A stretch of 64,000 nt of DNA from Rhodovastum sp963714255 (GTDB lineage: Bacteria; Pseudomonadota; Alphaproteobacteria; Acetobacterales; Acetobacteraceae). The stretch covers positions 62,001 through 126,000 of the forward strand of contig CAVQNU010000030.1 in assembly GCA_963714255.1 (NCBI GenBank). The letters are read 5' to 3'. Positions 42,981 through 51,630 of the stretch are shown piece after piece (position 1 is the stretch's first letter; each line of letters opens with the position of its first letter). A program made the translations under genes and the position numbers. The notes under the pieces were generated by a model. The model saw only the letters and a list, made by a program, of their open reading frames with translations. It searched no databases and was not told the origin of the DNA.

Positions 42981-43676
42981 TCAAAGCAGCCTCGTCTCCG
43001 TGCCGCCGCGCATGGCGGCATAGGCGAAGCTGAACAGCCGCTCCCGGCCCAGCAGAAATACCCGCCCGCCGCGCGGGAACAGCCGCGCGATTGCCGGGTC
43101 GCGCACATCCAGCCCGCCCGTGTAGGCGCCCAGCGCCGGCAGCAGCACCCGCCGTCCATCGGCCACGAAACAGGCACGCGACACCATGGCGCCGCGCACC
43201 GGCACCTGCGCCTTCGGGTGGAAATGCCCGGAAATCTCGCCCGCGGCCCCGGCCGCCGCCTGATGGCGGAATACCAGCGGCCCGGCGCGCCATTCCAAAA
43301 CCGATAGCCCGCCAAGGGACTCCGCCGGGACGGGATCGTGGTTGCCCAGCACCCAGACGAACTCCGCCGCCGCCGCCATCGCCGCCAGCCGGGCCGCATC
43401 GGCCGCCAGCAGGCGGGCCGGGCCGCGCGGGTCATGGAACGAGTCGCCCAGGGCGACCACGGTGCGCGGCGTGTGCCGGCGCATCAGGGCGGCCAGACGG
43501 TCGAGCGTGACCCGCGTGTCCCAGGGCGGCAGCAGCGACCCGCGCGCGGCCGCGGCGGAGCCTTTCTCCAGGTGAAGATCGGCCACCGCCAGCAGGCGCT
43601 GCGCCGGCCAGACAAGCGCGCCGTCCGGGTCGAGCATCAGACGCTCGCCGGCCAGATGCAGGGGGGCGAGGGTCAT
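42981..43676 (-). CDS. pdeM: Ligase-associated DNA damage response endonuclease PdeM
   Basis: A calcineurin-like phosphoesterase (231 aa) of the PdeM family. Motifs are VADLHLEKGSAAAARGSLLP, VVALGDSFHDPRG, WVLGNHDPVP and ISGHFHPKAQV, which together coordinate two metals. In many bacteria PdeM is encoded with a helicase (Lhr-like), an ATP-dependent DNA ligase and an exonuclease in a DNA-repair cluster. None of these is adjacent here, so the gene is displaced or the cluster is split. It stands alone between the SPFH-like gene and a repeat element. Confidence 0.85.
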   Translation of the reverse strand: MTLAPLHLAGERLMLDPDGALVWPAQRLLAVADLHLEKGSAAAARGSLLPPWDTRVTLDRLAALMRRHTPRTVVALGDSFHDPRGPARLLAADAARLAAMAAAAEFVWVLGNHDPVPAESLGGLSVLEWRAGPLVFRHQAAAGAAGEISGHFHPKAQVPVRGAMVSRACFVADGRRVLLPALGAYTGGLDVRDPAIARLFPRGGRVFLLGRERLFSFAYAAMRGGTETRLL

Positions 43677-43746
43677 CGGGGGGAATGGGTTGGCACGGGG
43701 GCTGCGTAGCTGGTGGCGTGGATGCCCTCAAGGCTTGGTTGTATAG

Positions 43747-43877
43747 AAGGAAGGCCAGGGCTCTGCCCTGGACCCGCCAAGGGGCAGTGGCCCCTTGGAA
43801 CCCATTACTTAAGTAGCGGGTTCCAAGGGGCCACTGCCCCTTGGCGGGTCCAGGGCAGAGCCCTGGCCTTCCTTGCT
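43747..43877. repeat. Two-arm palindromic repeat without core
   Basis: Two canonical reverse-complement arms of about 60 bp meet at ACTTAAGT with the core palindrome absent, giving one almost perfect 130-bp inverted repeat. It lies between the starts of two divergent genes rather than at a gene end, the main exception to the family's placement. Confidence 0.85.
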
Positions 43878-43965
43878 TCACCTTGCGGATAGTTCCGCGG
43901 ACGCAAGCAGCACGCTACGCTGCCCGCCAACACCCAGCAAACATCCAAAACAAGGACCTCCGCCG

Positions 43966-45405
43966 GTGCAGCCGACGCCCGAAACATGCCGGTCCGGCGC
44001 GTGGAACCCGCTGCCGCTGGCGATCATCGCCGCGCTGACCGGCTATGCCATCTTCCTGTTCGCACCACAGGTGCTGAACGATGGCGACACCTATCAGCAC
44101 ATCACCACGGGCGAATGGATTCTGCAGCACCGCGCGATCCCGCTGGTTGATCCGTTTTCCTACAGCTTCGCCGGTGCACCATGGGTTGCGCATGAGTGGC
44201 TCTCCGAGTTGCTCATGGCGCTTGCTTTCCGGGCCGGCGGCTGGGACGGGATTCTGATTCTGTTCGGTGCCGCCCTGGCGCTGACGCTGGGGATGATGAC
44301 GTGGCATCTGTCCCGCTGGCTGGACTTTCTGCCCACTCTGGTCCTGCTCATTCTCGGCGCCGCCTGCACCAGCCCCAGCCTGCTCGCGCGGCCGCATATC
44401 CTGGTGCTGCCGGTGCTGGAACTCTGGACCGCCGGCCTGCTGCTGGCGCGGAGCCGGGGAGGGGCGCCGTCGCCGCTCCTGCTGCCGCTGATGCTGCTCT
44501 GGGCGAACATGCATGGCAGCTTCGCCTTTGGTCTGGCGCTGACGCTGCCGCTCGCCCTGGAAGCGGCGGCCGAAGCGGAGAGAAGCGCCCTGCGCGGGTG
44601 GGGTCTGTTCATGGTCGCGGCCGTAATTGCGGCGCTGGCGACGCCGCATTTCTGGCGCGGGCTGCTGTTCCCGTTCCAGTTGATGCAGATGCAGCAATTG
44701 TCGCATGTCGGCGAGTGGCAGGCGCCGGATTTCCAGCATCTTCAGCCGATCGAACTGGGGTTGATGGCGCTGCTTTACGTGACGCTCTCGCGCGGGATCC
44801 GCCTGCCGGTGCCGCGTGTGCTGATTCTGATGGGATTGCTGCATCTGGCCCTGCAGCATTTGCGCCACCAGTCGCTGGCCGGACTCGTGGGGGCGCTTGT
44901 GCTGGCCGAGCCGCTTGGGCGTGCGTTCGCGCAGGCACCGGAGCGGCCCGCCGTAGCGCCGCGGCGGCGCCGGTGGCACGCGGTCGTGGCCGGGTTGGCC
45001 GCGGTGCTGGCGCTGACGGGGCTGCGCATGGCGTTTCCGGCTGTGCGGACGGACGATGCGGCGTCGCCGGTGAGCGCTCTGGCGCATGTGCCGGGCGAAA
45101 TCGCCCGCTTGCCGGTGTTCAATGATTACAGCTTCGGCGGCTATCTGATTTTCAAGGGTGTTCGTCCGTTTATCGACCCGCGCGCCGATATGTATGGCGA
45201 TGCCTTCCTGGCTGCCTATGGCGCGGTCGTGCTGCGGCCGACGCGCGAGGGTTTTGAAACGATGGCGGAGAAATACGGGGTTCGGTGGACGATTCTGAGC
45301 GCGGGATCGCCGCTTCTGGGCGTGCTGGATGCGATGCCGGGCTGGCGGCGGCTTTATGCCGACAGGGTGGCGGTGGTGCATGTCAGGACGGACGCGGGGC
45401 CTTAA
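43966..45405 (+). CDS. Polytopic membrane protein, possible GT-C-like glycosyltransferase
   Basis: An inner-membrane protein (479 aa) with about ten hydrophobic segments and a C-terminal soluble part (about residues 385-475). The first periplasmic loop, LNDGDTYQHITTGEWILQH, carries acidic residues where GT-C glycosyltransferases bind metal and sugar-lipid, which is suggestive only. Further features are HEWLSELLMALAF and, after the membrane part, FNDYSFGGYLIFKGVRPFID. The GTG start at 43966 has AAGGA 9 nt upstream; a longer frame from 43873 would begin in the repeat. The stop lies in the next repeat. Confidence 0.65.
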   Translation: MQPTPETCRSGAWNPLPLAIIAALTGYAIFLFAPQVLNDGDTYQHITTGEWILQHRAIPLVDPFSYSFAGAPWVAHEWLSELLMALAFRAGGWDGILILFGAALALTLGMMTWHLSRWLDFLPTLVLLILGAACTSPSLLARPHILVLPVLELWTAGLLLARSRGGAPSPLLLPLMLLWANMHGSFAFGLALTLPLALEAAAEAERSALRGWGLFMVAAVIAALATPHFWRGLLFPFQLMQMQQLSHVGEWQAPDFQHLQPIELGLMALLYVTLSRGIRLPVPRVLILMGLLHLALQHLRHQSLAGLVGALVLAEPLGRAFAQAPERPAVAPRRRRWHAVVAGLAAVLALTGLRMAFPAVRTDDAASPVSALAHVPGEIARLPVFNDYSFGGYLIFKGVRPFIDPRADMYGDAFLAAYGAVVLRPTREGFETMAEKYGVRWTILSAGSPLLGVLDAMPGWRRLYADRVAVVHVRTDAGP

Positions 45406-45469
45406 GTAGTGGGTTCCAAGGGCCTCCCGGCCCTTGGCGGGTCCAGGGCAGAGCCCTGGCCTTTCTTCT
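45402..45469. repeat. Single-arm copy of the palindromic repeat
   Basis: A right-hand arm (TTAAGTAGTGGGTTCCAAGG to CCTGGCCTTTC) with hairpins CAAGGGCCTCCCGGCCCTTG and CCAGGGCAGAGCCCTGG. It provides the TAA stop of the preceding membrane-protein gene. Confidence 0.8.
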
Positions 45470-45511
45470 TTCCTTTGGCCAAACTGGTGCCCCCAAACAA
45501 GCGGGGCACCG

Positions 45512-46144
45512 ATGCTGTTCGACTTCGCCACCCTCTCGCCGCAGGACCGTTACAAGCTGCTGGTTTCGACCGTGGTGCCGCGGCCGATCGCCTGGGTGGT
45601 GACGCAGGACCTGCAGGGGCACCTGAACGCCGCGCCGTTTTCCTTCTTCAATGCGGTCAGCCAGGACCCGCCGATCGTCATCATCGGCATTGGCGGCCGC
45701 AAGCCGGGCGACGCCAAGGACACCGGCCGGAACATCCGCGAGACCGGCGAGTTCGTGGTGAATTTGGTGGGTCATGCCAACCTGGCGCAGATGAACGTCA
45801 CCGCCATCGAGTTTCCCCCCGAGGTCGATGAAATCGCCGAGGCCGGCCTGACCACCCTGCCGAGCGTCAGGGTCCGCCCACCGCGCATTGCCGAAAGCCC
45901 GGTGGCGCTGGAATGCCGGCGCTTCATGCTGATCGACCTGAACGTCGACCGCACGCTCGTGCTGGGCGAGGTGCTGGCCATGCATGTGCGCGATGACTGC
46001 GTGTCCGACCCCGAGCGATTGTATGTGGACACGCCGAAGCTCGACCTGGTCGGGCGCATGCACGGCAGGGGCTGGTATGCGCGCACGACCGACCTGGAGG
46101 ATGTGCCGCGCATCCACGTGCAGGATTGGCAGCGCCGGAGCTGA
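45512..46144 (+). CDS. Flavin reductase-like flavoprotein
   Basis: An FMN-binding split-barrel protein (210 aa) of the larger flavin-reductase-like group. Conserved features are STVVPRPIAWVVTQDLQGHLN, NAAPFSFFNAVSQDPPIVIIG, RNIRETGEFVVNLV and HGRGWYARTTDLEDVPR near the C-terminus. It probably reduces or carries FMN for another enzyme. The downstream MFS gene starts inside its last codons, so the two are translationally coupled. The partner reaction is unknown. Confidence 0.8.
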   Translation: MLFDFATLSPQDRYKLLVSTVVPRPIAWVVTQDLQGHLNAAPFSFFNAVSQDPPIVIIGIGGRKPGDAKDTGRNIRETGEFVVNLVGHANLAQMNVTAIEFPPEVDEIAEAGLTTLPSVRVRPPRIAESPVALECRRFMLIDLNVDRTLVLGEVLAMHVRDDCVSDPERLYVDTPKLDLVGRMHGRGWYARTTDLEDVPRIHVQDWQRRS

Positions 46145-47400
46145 GCACGCTCCCGCGCCTGCTGCGGCCGCTGGCCGATCCGGCGCTGGCCCTGCTGTGG
46201 GCGGGGCTGGCGACGTCGGCGTTGGGCGATCAGTTGTTCGCCGTCGTGCTGAGCTGGGTGGCGGTGGGCGTGTTCGGCACCGCGGCCGGGTATCTGAGCG
46301 TGCTGCAGGCGGGCGTGCTGGTGGCGGTGACGCTGGCGGCGGGCGGCTGGGCGGACCGGCGCGGTCAGATGCGGGTGATGATCGGCGCCGATCTGGCGCG
46401 CGCGCTGGTGCTGTTCGCGGCGGTGGCGGCCTGGCTGGCGGCGGGCGGACCGCAGGGCTGGAGCCTGGTTGCCTGCGCGCTGGTGCTGGCTGGCGGGCTG
46501 GCGCTGTTCCGCCCGGCCATGCAGGCGAGCCTGCCGCATCTGGCGCACGACCCGGCGCTGCTGCCGGCCGCCAATGCGCTGCTGGATACCACCGACCGGA
46601 TGGCAAGGCTGCTCGGGCCGGGGCTGGTGGGGCTCACCGCGTCGCTGGTGCCGCTGGTGCATTTCGTCACGCTGGACGGGGTTTCGTTCATTCTCTCCGC
46701 CGGCGCGGTGGTGGCGATCGCCCGGCTGCGGCCCGCCCCGCCGGTGCTGCAGCGGCGCGAGAGTGCGGTGTCGGCGGTGCTGCGTGGCTTTGCCGCGGTG
46801 CGGCGACACCGGCTGTTGTTCTTTGTTCTGTGTGTCAGCGGGGTGATTTACGGCACCTGGCAGGCGGCGTATTTCCTCGGCCTGCCGCTGATGATCGCGC
46901 GCGGCGGCATCGAGGGGCCGGGCGGCACCGGGCTGGCGGCTTACGGGCTGGTGATTTCGGCCTATGGCAGCACCAATCTGCTGGGCACGCTGATCATCGG
47001 CAACCGCGCCATGCCGCGTCATCCGCCGCGGCTGATCTTCGCCGGCAATTGCCTGGGCGGGCTCGGTGTTGTGCTGCTGGGGGTGTCAGGGCTGCTGCTG
47101 CCGCCGGGCTGGCAACTGGCGGGGTTTTGCGCCGCCGCCGCCATCGGGGCTGTCGGCGGGCCGATGCAGGACATCATGGTGGCGACCCTGCGCCAGACCG
47201 AATTGCCGCGACAGGACATCGCCGCCGCCGTCCGCACCTTCGTTCTGGTGAACAATATCGGGCTGCTGATTACCCTGGCGGTGGCACCGAGCCTGTTCAA
47301 TGGCATCGGCGTGGCGCCGGCGATGCTGCTCTGCGGGGCCGCCTATGCCGGGGCCGGCGCGGCCGGGCTGCTGCGGTTCGGGTTCAAGCCAGGCAGGTAG
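46126..47400 (+). CDS. MFS transporter (MFS_3/enterobactin-exporter-like)
   Basis: A twelve-helix exporter (424 aa) of the MFS_3 group. Typical features are LLWAGLATSALGDQLFAVVL at the start, ADRRGQMRVMIGADLARALV in loop 2-3, and PAANALLDTTDRMARLLGPGL in the helix 5 region. A TTG start at 46126 gives a 19-nt overlap with the flavin-reductase-like gene; no ATG lies near. A 10-bp hairpin starts directly after the stop. The substrate is unknown; this group includes siderophore and drug exporters. Confidence 0.75.
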   Translation: MAAPELSTLPRLLRPLADPALALLWAGLATSALGDQLFAVVLSWVAVGVFGTAAGYLSVLQAGVLVAVTLAAGGWADRRGQMRVMIGADLARALVLFAAVAAWLAAGGPQGWSLVACALVLAGGLALFRPAMQASLPHLAHDPALLPAANALLDTTDRMARLLGPGLVGLTASLVPLVHFVTLDGVSFILSAGAVVAIARLRPAPPVLQRRESAVSAVLRGFAAVRRHRLLFFVLCVSGVIYGTWQAAYFLGLPLMIARGGIEGPGGTGLAAYGLVISAYGSTNLLGTLIIGNRAMPRHPPRLIFAGNCLGGLGVVLLGVSGLLLPPGWQLAGFCAAAAIGAVGGPMQDIMVATLRQTELPRQDIAAAVRTFVLVNNIGLLITLAVAPSLFNGIGVAPAMLLCGAAYAGAGAAGLLRFGFKPGR

Positions 47401-47430
47401 TTGCGGGAGCCCCGGCCGGTGCTCCCGCAA
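47401..47430 (+). terminator. Hairpin directly after the MFS gene
   Basis: Perfect 10-bp stem TTGCGGGAGC / GCTCCCGCAA with a 10-nt GC-rich loop, beginning at the base after the stop codon. There is no T-run. It probably terminates or protects the flavin reductase-MFS transcript. Confidence 0.55.
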
Positions 47431-47475
47431 CACGGTTCTGGTGCTTCGAGTCACTGCGGGACGACATGGCAGAAC

Positions 47476-47577
47476 CTAACGTTCCGCCGAGCGCTCCAGC
47501 AAAGCTATGTAGAACAGACTGCCGATGGTGACCGCACCAAGCAGGATGACCGGATGAAAAGCTAACACGCCATGCAT
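47476..47577 (-). CDS. Possible 33-residue membrane peptide
   Basis: The ATG at 47577 has GGGGG 5 nt upstream and encodes a hydrophobic peptide (VLAFHPVILLGAVTIGSLFYIALL) ending in charged residues (ERSAER), a single-span membrane protein layout. No family is recognised; it is supported only by the start signal and composition. Confidence 0.3.
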   Translation of the reverse strand: MHGVLAFHPVILLGAVTIGSLFYIALLERSAER

Positions 47578-47687
47578 GGGAACCCCCAGTTTGACCTTGG
47601 AGTTAAACGAGATATGCTTGGGTGTCGGCCATTCAAGGGATCGGCGGCGCACGTGCAGGACTTGCATGTATCAAAATGTGACTTGTT

Positions 47688-48503
47688 TCAAAATGTAATT
47701 TTAGGGACCCTGGTGCTCCGATCCGCCGCGGCCGGTTCCCCGATCGGCGGCAAATCGCTGGTCATATCCGCCAGCACTTCCGCGACATGGCGGACCCTGA
47801 CGGTGCTGCCCTCGCGCTGCAGCCGCCCGGCCATGTTCATCAGGCACCCGACATCCCCGGCCAGCAGCGTGTCGGCGCCGGTGGCGGTGATGTCCTTGCA
47901 TTTGTCGGACACCATGCGCACGGAAATGTCGGGGTATTTGACGCAGAACGTGCCGCCGAAGCCGCAGCAGGTTTCCGGCTCCTGCATTTCGGTCAGCGTC
48001 AGCCCCGCCACCGTGCCGAGCAGCACGCGCGGCTGCGCCTTCACGCCCAGCTCGCGCAGGCCCGCGCAGGAATTGTGGTAGGTGACCGTGCCTGGGTACG
48101 AAGCCGCCACCCGGTCCATGCCCATAACATCAACCAGGAATCCGACGAGTTCAAAAGTCCGGTCGCCGAGCGCCCGGGCGCGGGCGCGCGTGTTCGGGTC
48201 GTCGTCGAACAGGCCGGGCAGATGGTGGCGGATCATGCCGGCGCAGGAGCCGGAGGGCACCACCACGTAATCGTAGCCCTCGAAGGCGTCGAGGATGCCG
48301 CGGCAGATGTCGCGCGTGGTGGCGCGGTCGCCGGTGTTGTAGGCGGGCTGGCCGCAGCAGGTCTGTGCCTGCGGCACCTCGACCGTGCAGCCGGCCTGGC
48401 GCAGCAAATGGATGGCGGCGAAGCCCACCGTGGGCCGGTGCAGATCGACCAGGCAGGTGACGAACAGGGCGACGCGCGGGTGCGCGGGGTTGGTATGCGG
48501 CAT
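47688..48503 (-). CDS. lutA: (Fe-S)-binding CCG-domain protein, LutA/YkgE-like
   Basis: A cytoplasmic iron-sulfur protein (271 aa) with two CCG domains: the first around ALFVTCLVDLHRP and QAQTCCGQPAYNTG, the second around TYHNSCAGLREL and ETCCGFGGTFCVKYP. It resembles LutA, a subunit of the LutABC L-lactate oxidation complex. The usual neighbours lutB and lutC do not follow; downstream is non-coding DNA. It is about 30 residues longer than typical LutA at the C-terminus. It is the last gene of the run Tim44-mltA-methyltransferase-lutA (12-bp gap upstream). Confidence 0.8.
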   Translation of the reverse strand: MPHTNPAHPRVALFVTCLVDLHRPTVGFAAIHLLRQAGCTVEVPQAQTCCGQPAYNTGDRATTRDICRGILDAFEGYDYVVVPSGSCAGMIRHHLPGLFDDDPNTRARARALGDRTFELVGFLVDVMGMDRVAASYPGTVTYHNSCAGLRELGVKAQPRVLLGTVAGLTLTEMQEPETCCGFGGTFCVKYPDISVRMVSDKCKDITATGADTLLAGDVGCLMNMAGRLQREGSTVRVRHVAEVLADMTSDLPPIGEPAAADRSTRVPKITF

Positions 48504-48515
48504 GATTGTTATGTC

Positions 48516-49343
48516 CTAGACGTGCGTAGCCGGCATGCGGAGAAGCGGCGGGGTTTCCGCCTCCAGCCGCTCGCGGGCGATGGCCACATAGGCCGGGTCG
48601 ATGTCGATGCCGATGCCGCGCGCGCCCTCGCGGTCGGCGGCGACGAGGGTGGTGCCGGTGCCCATGAACGGGTCGAGCACCACTGCCGGTCGGCGGCCGT
48701 GCAGGCGGATGCACCAGCGCGGCAGGTCGACCGGGAAGGTGCCGGGGTGGTGGAACTTGGCCGCCCGGCTCTGCACTGTCTCATACGGAATGAACCAGGT
48801 GTTGCCGCGGCAGCGCAAGTCGCGGGCATGGCCGCGCCGGGCGATGTTGGACTTGTCCTTGTAGGGCACGCCGATCGCCATCCGGTCGAGTTGCACATGG
48901 CCGTCGCCGGTGAGATGGAAAATATGCTCGTGCGCGTGGTGCAGGAAGCGGGCGCCGGAAACCGGCTTGAAATGGCCCACCGAATTGTCGCCGGTGGCGA
49001 TCGACTTGATCCAGGTGATGTGGTTCTGCAGGGCGAACACCGGCCGCAGCCGCACGATCAGCTCGAACGGCAGCCAGGGACGGTTCGGCGAGCCGGAGAT
49101 GTTGAGGAAGAACGAGGCGTCCGGCTTCATCACCCGGCGCAGCGCCCCGGCCACCGCGACCATCCAGTCGAGGTAATCGTTCTCGGCGCGGCGGTCCTGG
49201 TAGCTGGCATAGCGCAGGTCGAGATTATACGGCGGCGAGGTGACCACCACGTCGACCGAGGCTTCGTTCAGGCGGGCCAGCACTTCGAGGCAATCGCCGC
49301 AGTGCAGGGCATGCGCCGGCGCGGCGGCGGACAGCCCGTCCAT
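48516..49343 (-). CDS. Orphan site-specific DNA methyltransferase (TSPPYN, beta class)
   Basis: An amino-methyltransferase (275 aa). The catalytic motif IV TSPPYNLDL (residues 35-43) comes before the SAM-binding motif I VLDPFMGTGTTLVAAD near residue 230, the beta-class order. TSPPY is common in N4-cytosine enzymes but N6-adenine is not excluded. No restriction endonuclease gene is adjacent. It sits 4 bp after mltA and 12 bp before lutA, so it is expressed with housekeeping genes, as expected of a regulatory or solitary methylase. The recognition sequence is unknown. Confidence 0.82.
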   Translation of the reverse strand: MDGLSAAAPAHALHCGDCLEVLARLNEASVDVVVTSPPYNLDLRYASYQDRRAENDYLDWMVAVAGALRRVMKPDASFFLNISGSPNRPWLPFELIVRLRPVFALQNHITWIKSIATGDNSVGHFKPVSGARFLHHAHEHIFHLTGDGHVQLDRMAIGVPYKDKSNIARRGHARDLRCRGNTWFIPYETVQSRAAKFHHPGTFPVDLPRWCIRLHGRRPAVVLDPFMGTGTTLVAADREGARGIGIDIDPAYVAIARERLEAETPPLLRMPATHV

Positions 49344-49347
49344 TGCG

Positions 49348-50562
49348 TCAGTTCGACGCCGTCCGCGCCGCCCGCGGAAGCAGGATAAAATCGCTGCCGG
49401 GTTGGCGCATCCGGCCCGCCTTTTCCTCGGCCTCGGGGCCCCAGCCCCAGAAGAAATCGGCGCGCACCGGCCCCTTGATCGCGCCGCCGATGTCCTGCGC
49501 CATGACCAGACGCTGCAGCCGGCTGCCGGTAACCGGGTCGGTGGTGTCCAGCCAGAGCGGGGCGCCGAGCGGGATGAAGCTGCGGTCAACCGCGACCGAC
49601 CGGCCCGGCGTGAGCGGCGCGCCGAGCGCGCCGGGCGGACCGTCTTCCGGCCGCACGCCGATGATTTCGCGGAAGAACACATAGGACGGGTTCTGGTTCA
49701 TCACCTCCGCCGCCTCGCCCGGATGGGCGTTCAGCCAGGCGCGGATGGTTTGCAGCGACACCTGATCGAGCGGAATCTGGCCGCGGTCGGCGAGCACCCG
49801 GCCGATCGGCACATAGGGCCGGCCGTTCTGCCCGGCATAGCTCACCCGCACCACCCGCCCGTCGTCCAGGCGCACGCGGCCGGAACCCTGGATTTGCAGA
49901 ATGAAGGCGTCGACCGGGTCGGCGAGCCACAATATGCCCAGGCGCTGGCGGTCGAGCGCGCCGGCCTCGATGGCGGCGCGGTCCCAGTACGGCACCAGCC
50001 GCCCTTGCTCCAGCCGCCCGGTGATGCGGCGGCCTTTCAGGTCGGGCGCGAACTCGCCGAGATCGACCTGCAGCATGTCGATCGGACGGCCGAGCAGCGC
50101 GGTGCCGAAACCGCCGCCGGGGCTGCGGGCGCCGGGGACCTCGGGCTCGTAATAGCCGGTGAACAGCCCGGTCGGGTTGCCGTTGCCGGTGATCGCCCAG
50201 GGCTGGAAATAAGCCTCGAAGAAGGAACGTGCCGCCGCATCGCCCGGCGGCAGGGCGCGGGCGGCCTCGCAGGCGTCGCGCCATTGCGGCGCGGTGCCGC
50301 CGCGGGCGGCGGCCTCACCGGCGCCGCCGAGCGCCGGGTCCGAGCTACGCCCGATGGCGGTGCAGCCGGCCAGGAAGGCGGGGATGGCCTGGGCCGGGTT
50401 CTCCGCCGCCCACCCCGGCAGCCGGTCGAAGCCGACCGGCGTGAGGCCCATGGTGATGGCGCCCTCGGTCACGGCCGGTGGTTGCGCAACGCAGGCGGCC
50501 AGCGCCAGGAATGCGACCGGCGCCAGCAGGCGGGCGCTGGCCCGCCGAATACGTCGAAGCAT
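49348..50562 (-). CDS. mltA: Membrane-bound lytic murein transglycosylase A
   Basis: An outer-membrane lipoprotein (404 aa) that cuts the MurNAc-GlcNAc bond, forming 1,6-anhydro-MurNAc. The lipobox is FLALAAC (Cys about residue 24). The MltA barrel has GLFTGYYEPEVPGAR, DAFILQIQGSGRVRLDDG, RPYVPIGRVL and NPSYVFFREI. The 3D domain holds the catalytic Asp in LVMAQDIGGAIKGPVRADFF. The start at 50562 overlaps the stop of the Tim44-like gene (ATGA). The Tim44-mltA order next to secB is a known alphaproteobacterial arrangement; here the usual downstream smr gene is replaced by a DNA methyltransferase. Confidence 0.9.
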   Translation of the reverse strand: MLRRIRRASARLLAPVAFLALAACVAQPPAVTEGAITMGLTPVGFDRLPGWAAENPAQAIPAFLAGCTAIGRSSDPALGGAGEAAARGGTAPQWRDACEAARALPPGDAAARSFFEAYFQPWAITGNGNPTGLFTGYYEPEVPGARSPGGGFGTALLGRPIDMLQVDLGEFAPDLKGRRITGRLEQGRLVPYWDRAAIEAGALDRQRLGILWLADPVDAFILQIQGSGRVRLDDGRVVRVSYAGQNGRPYVPIGRVLADRGQIPLDQVSLQTIRAWLNAHPGEAAEVMNQNPSYVFFREIIGVRPEDGPPGALGAPLTPGRSVAVDRSFIPLGAPLWLDTTDPVTGSRLQRLVMAQDIGGAIKGPVRADFFWGWGPEAEEKAGRMRQPGSDFILLPRAARTASN

Positions 50563-51266
50563 CAGGCGCTGCGTGCGGCCGCCAGCCGCCAGGTCGGATC
50601 GGCCGAGGTGAGGTCGCGCTCGAACGTCCACAGATCGGTGATTTCGGTCACCGCATCGGCGCCGGCCACCGGCTCGCCGTTGCGGCCCAATGTGACGTTT
50701 ACCTGATCGGAGACGAAGCGGACGGTGATATCGGCCATGCTGCCGCGCAGGTCGGCGGCCTCGATGGTGGCGGCCTGGATGGCGCGGATTTCGGTGCGCT
50801 GGGTTTCGCCGGCGGTTTCGCGGGCGGTGATGGCCGCTTCAAAGGCGCGGAAGGTGTCGTCCGAGAGAAGCTGGCGCAGATTGGTGCGGTCGCCGCCGGC
50901 AAAGGCGATGACGATAATGCGGAACGCCGCCTCGGCGCCGGACAGAAAATGCGACGGCTCGAAGCCGGGTGCGACGCGGCGCATGCGCACCAGAGCCTGG
51001 CCGGCCGGCGAGGCCGGTTCGGGCAGCGGGCGGCCCGGCGCGGCGGGGGCGAGCGGCTCGGCCACGCCGTCGATGACTTGTCCGTTCGGCACCGGCCCGT
51101 CCGGCACCACCCGCCCGGCCGGGCCGGGCTGCAGCGGCATATGCTGTTCGGGCGGCCGCTCGAAGCCGGTGCGGCGGCCGAGAATGCTGCGCAGGCGCAG
51201 CACCAGGAAAGCCGCAATCATGCCGAACAGGACGAGGTCGAGCGGGAAACTGCCGCTGGAACCCAT
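50562..51266 (-). CDS. Tim44/TimA-family membrane-anchored protein
   Basis: A bacterial homologue of mitochondrial Tim44 (234 aa). An N-terminal membrane anchor (FPLDLVLFGMIAAFLVLRLRS) is followed by a variable proline-rich linker. The Tim44 domain begins at FEPSHFLSGAEAAFRIIVIA and has LLSDDTFRAFEAAI, VTLGRNGEPV and TDLWTFERDL. In alphaproteobacteria such proteins (TimA) are thought to assist membrane protein or translocase function. The start at 51266 is chosen for GGAG 7 nt upstream. It overlaps mltA by 1 nt. Confidence 0.82.
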   Translation of the reverse strand: MGSSGSFPLDLVLFGMIAAFLVLRLRSILGRRTGFERPPEQHMPLQPGPAGRVVPDGPVPNGQVIDGVAEPLAPAAPGRPLPEPASPAGQALVRMRRVAPGFEPSHFLSGAEAAFRIIVIAFAGGDRTNLRQLLSDDTFRAFEAAITARETAGETQRTEIRAIQAATIEAADLRGSMADITVRFVSDQVNVTLGRNGEPVAGADAVTEITDLWTFERDLTSADPTWRLAAARSA

Positions 51267-51395
51267 GAGAGATCTCCATCGCGCCCCTGATCGGGCGCCC
51301 ACACTGACATAAGGGTCCCCGGTCCCGGACACAACCGAGCCGGGACGCAACAGAGCAGTAACACATCTTGGGAGCTTGTGCACAGCCGGAGAAGC

Positions 51396-51599
51396 AAGGA
51401 AGGCCAGGGCCCTGCCCTGGACCCGCCAGGGGCCGGGAGGCCCCTGGACCCCGCTACTTTAGACAGTTGTTATAAATGGGGGGGCGGCGAACCGGTTCAC
51501 CGTCCCCCCATTTACAGCAACTGTCTAAAAAGTAATGGGTTCCAAGGGCCTCCCGGCCCTTGGCGGGTCCAGGGCAGAGCCCTGGCCTTCCTTCCTTGC
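51396..51599. repeat. Full-length palindromic repeat element (copy 3 of 5)
   Basis: Two reverse-complement arms around a core palindrome at 51458-51529 (about 34-bp arms, TTTAGACAGTTG... with four mismatches, mostly of G-T type). It lies between the start of the Tim44-like gene and the start of the histidine phosphatase gene, i.e. in a divergent region. Confidence 0.88.
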
Positions 51600-51630
51600 T
51601 CCTGTGCCCCACTTGCGGCACTTCCGCGCC

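Noticed and set aside
48516..49343. Restriction-modification system
   Set aside because: No endonuclease gene on either side; neighbours are mltA and lutA.
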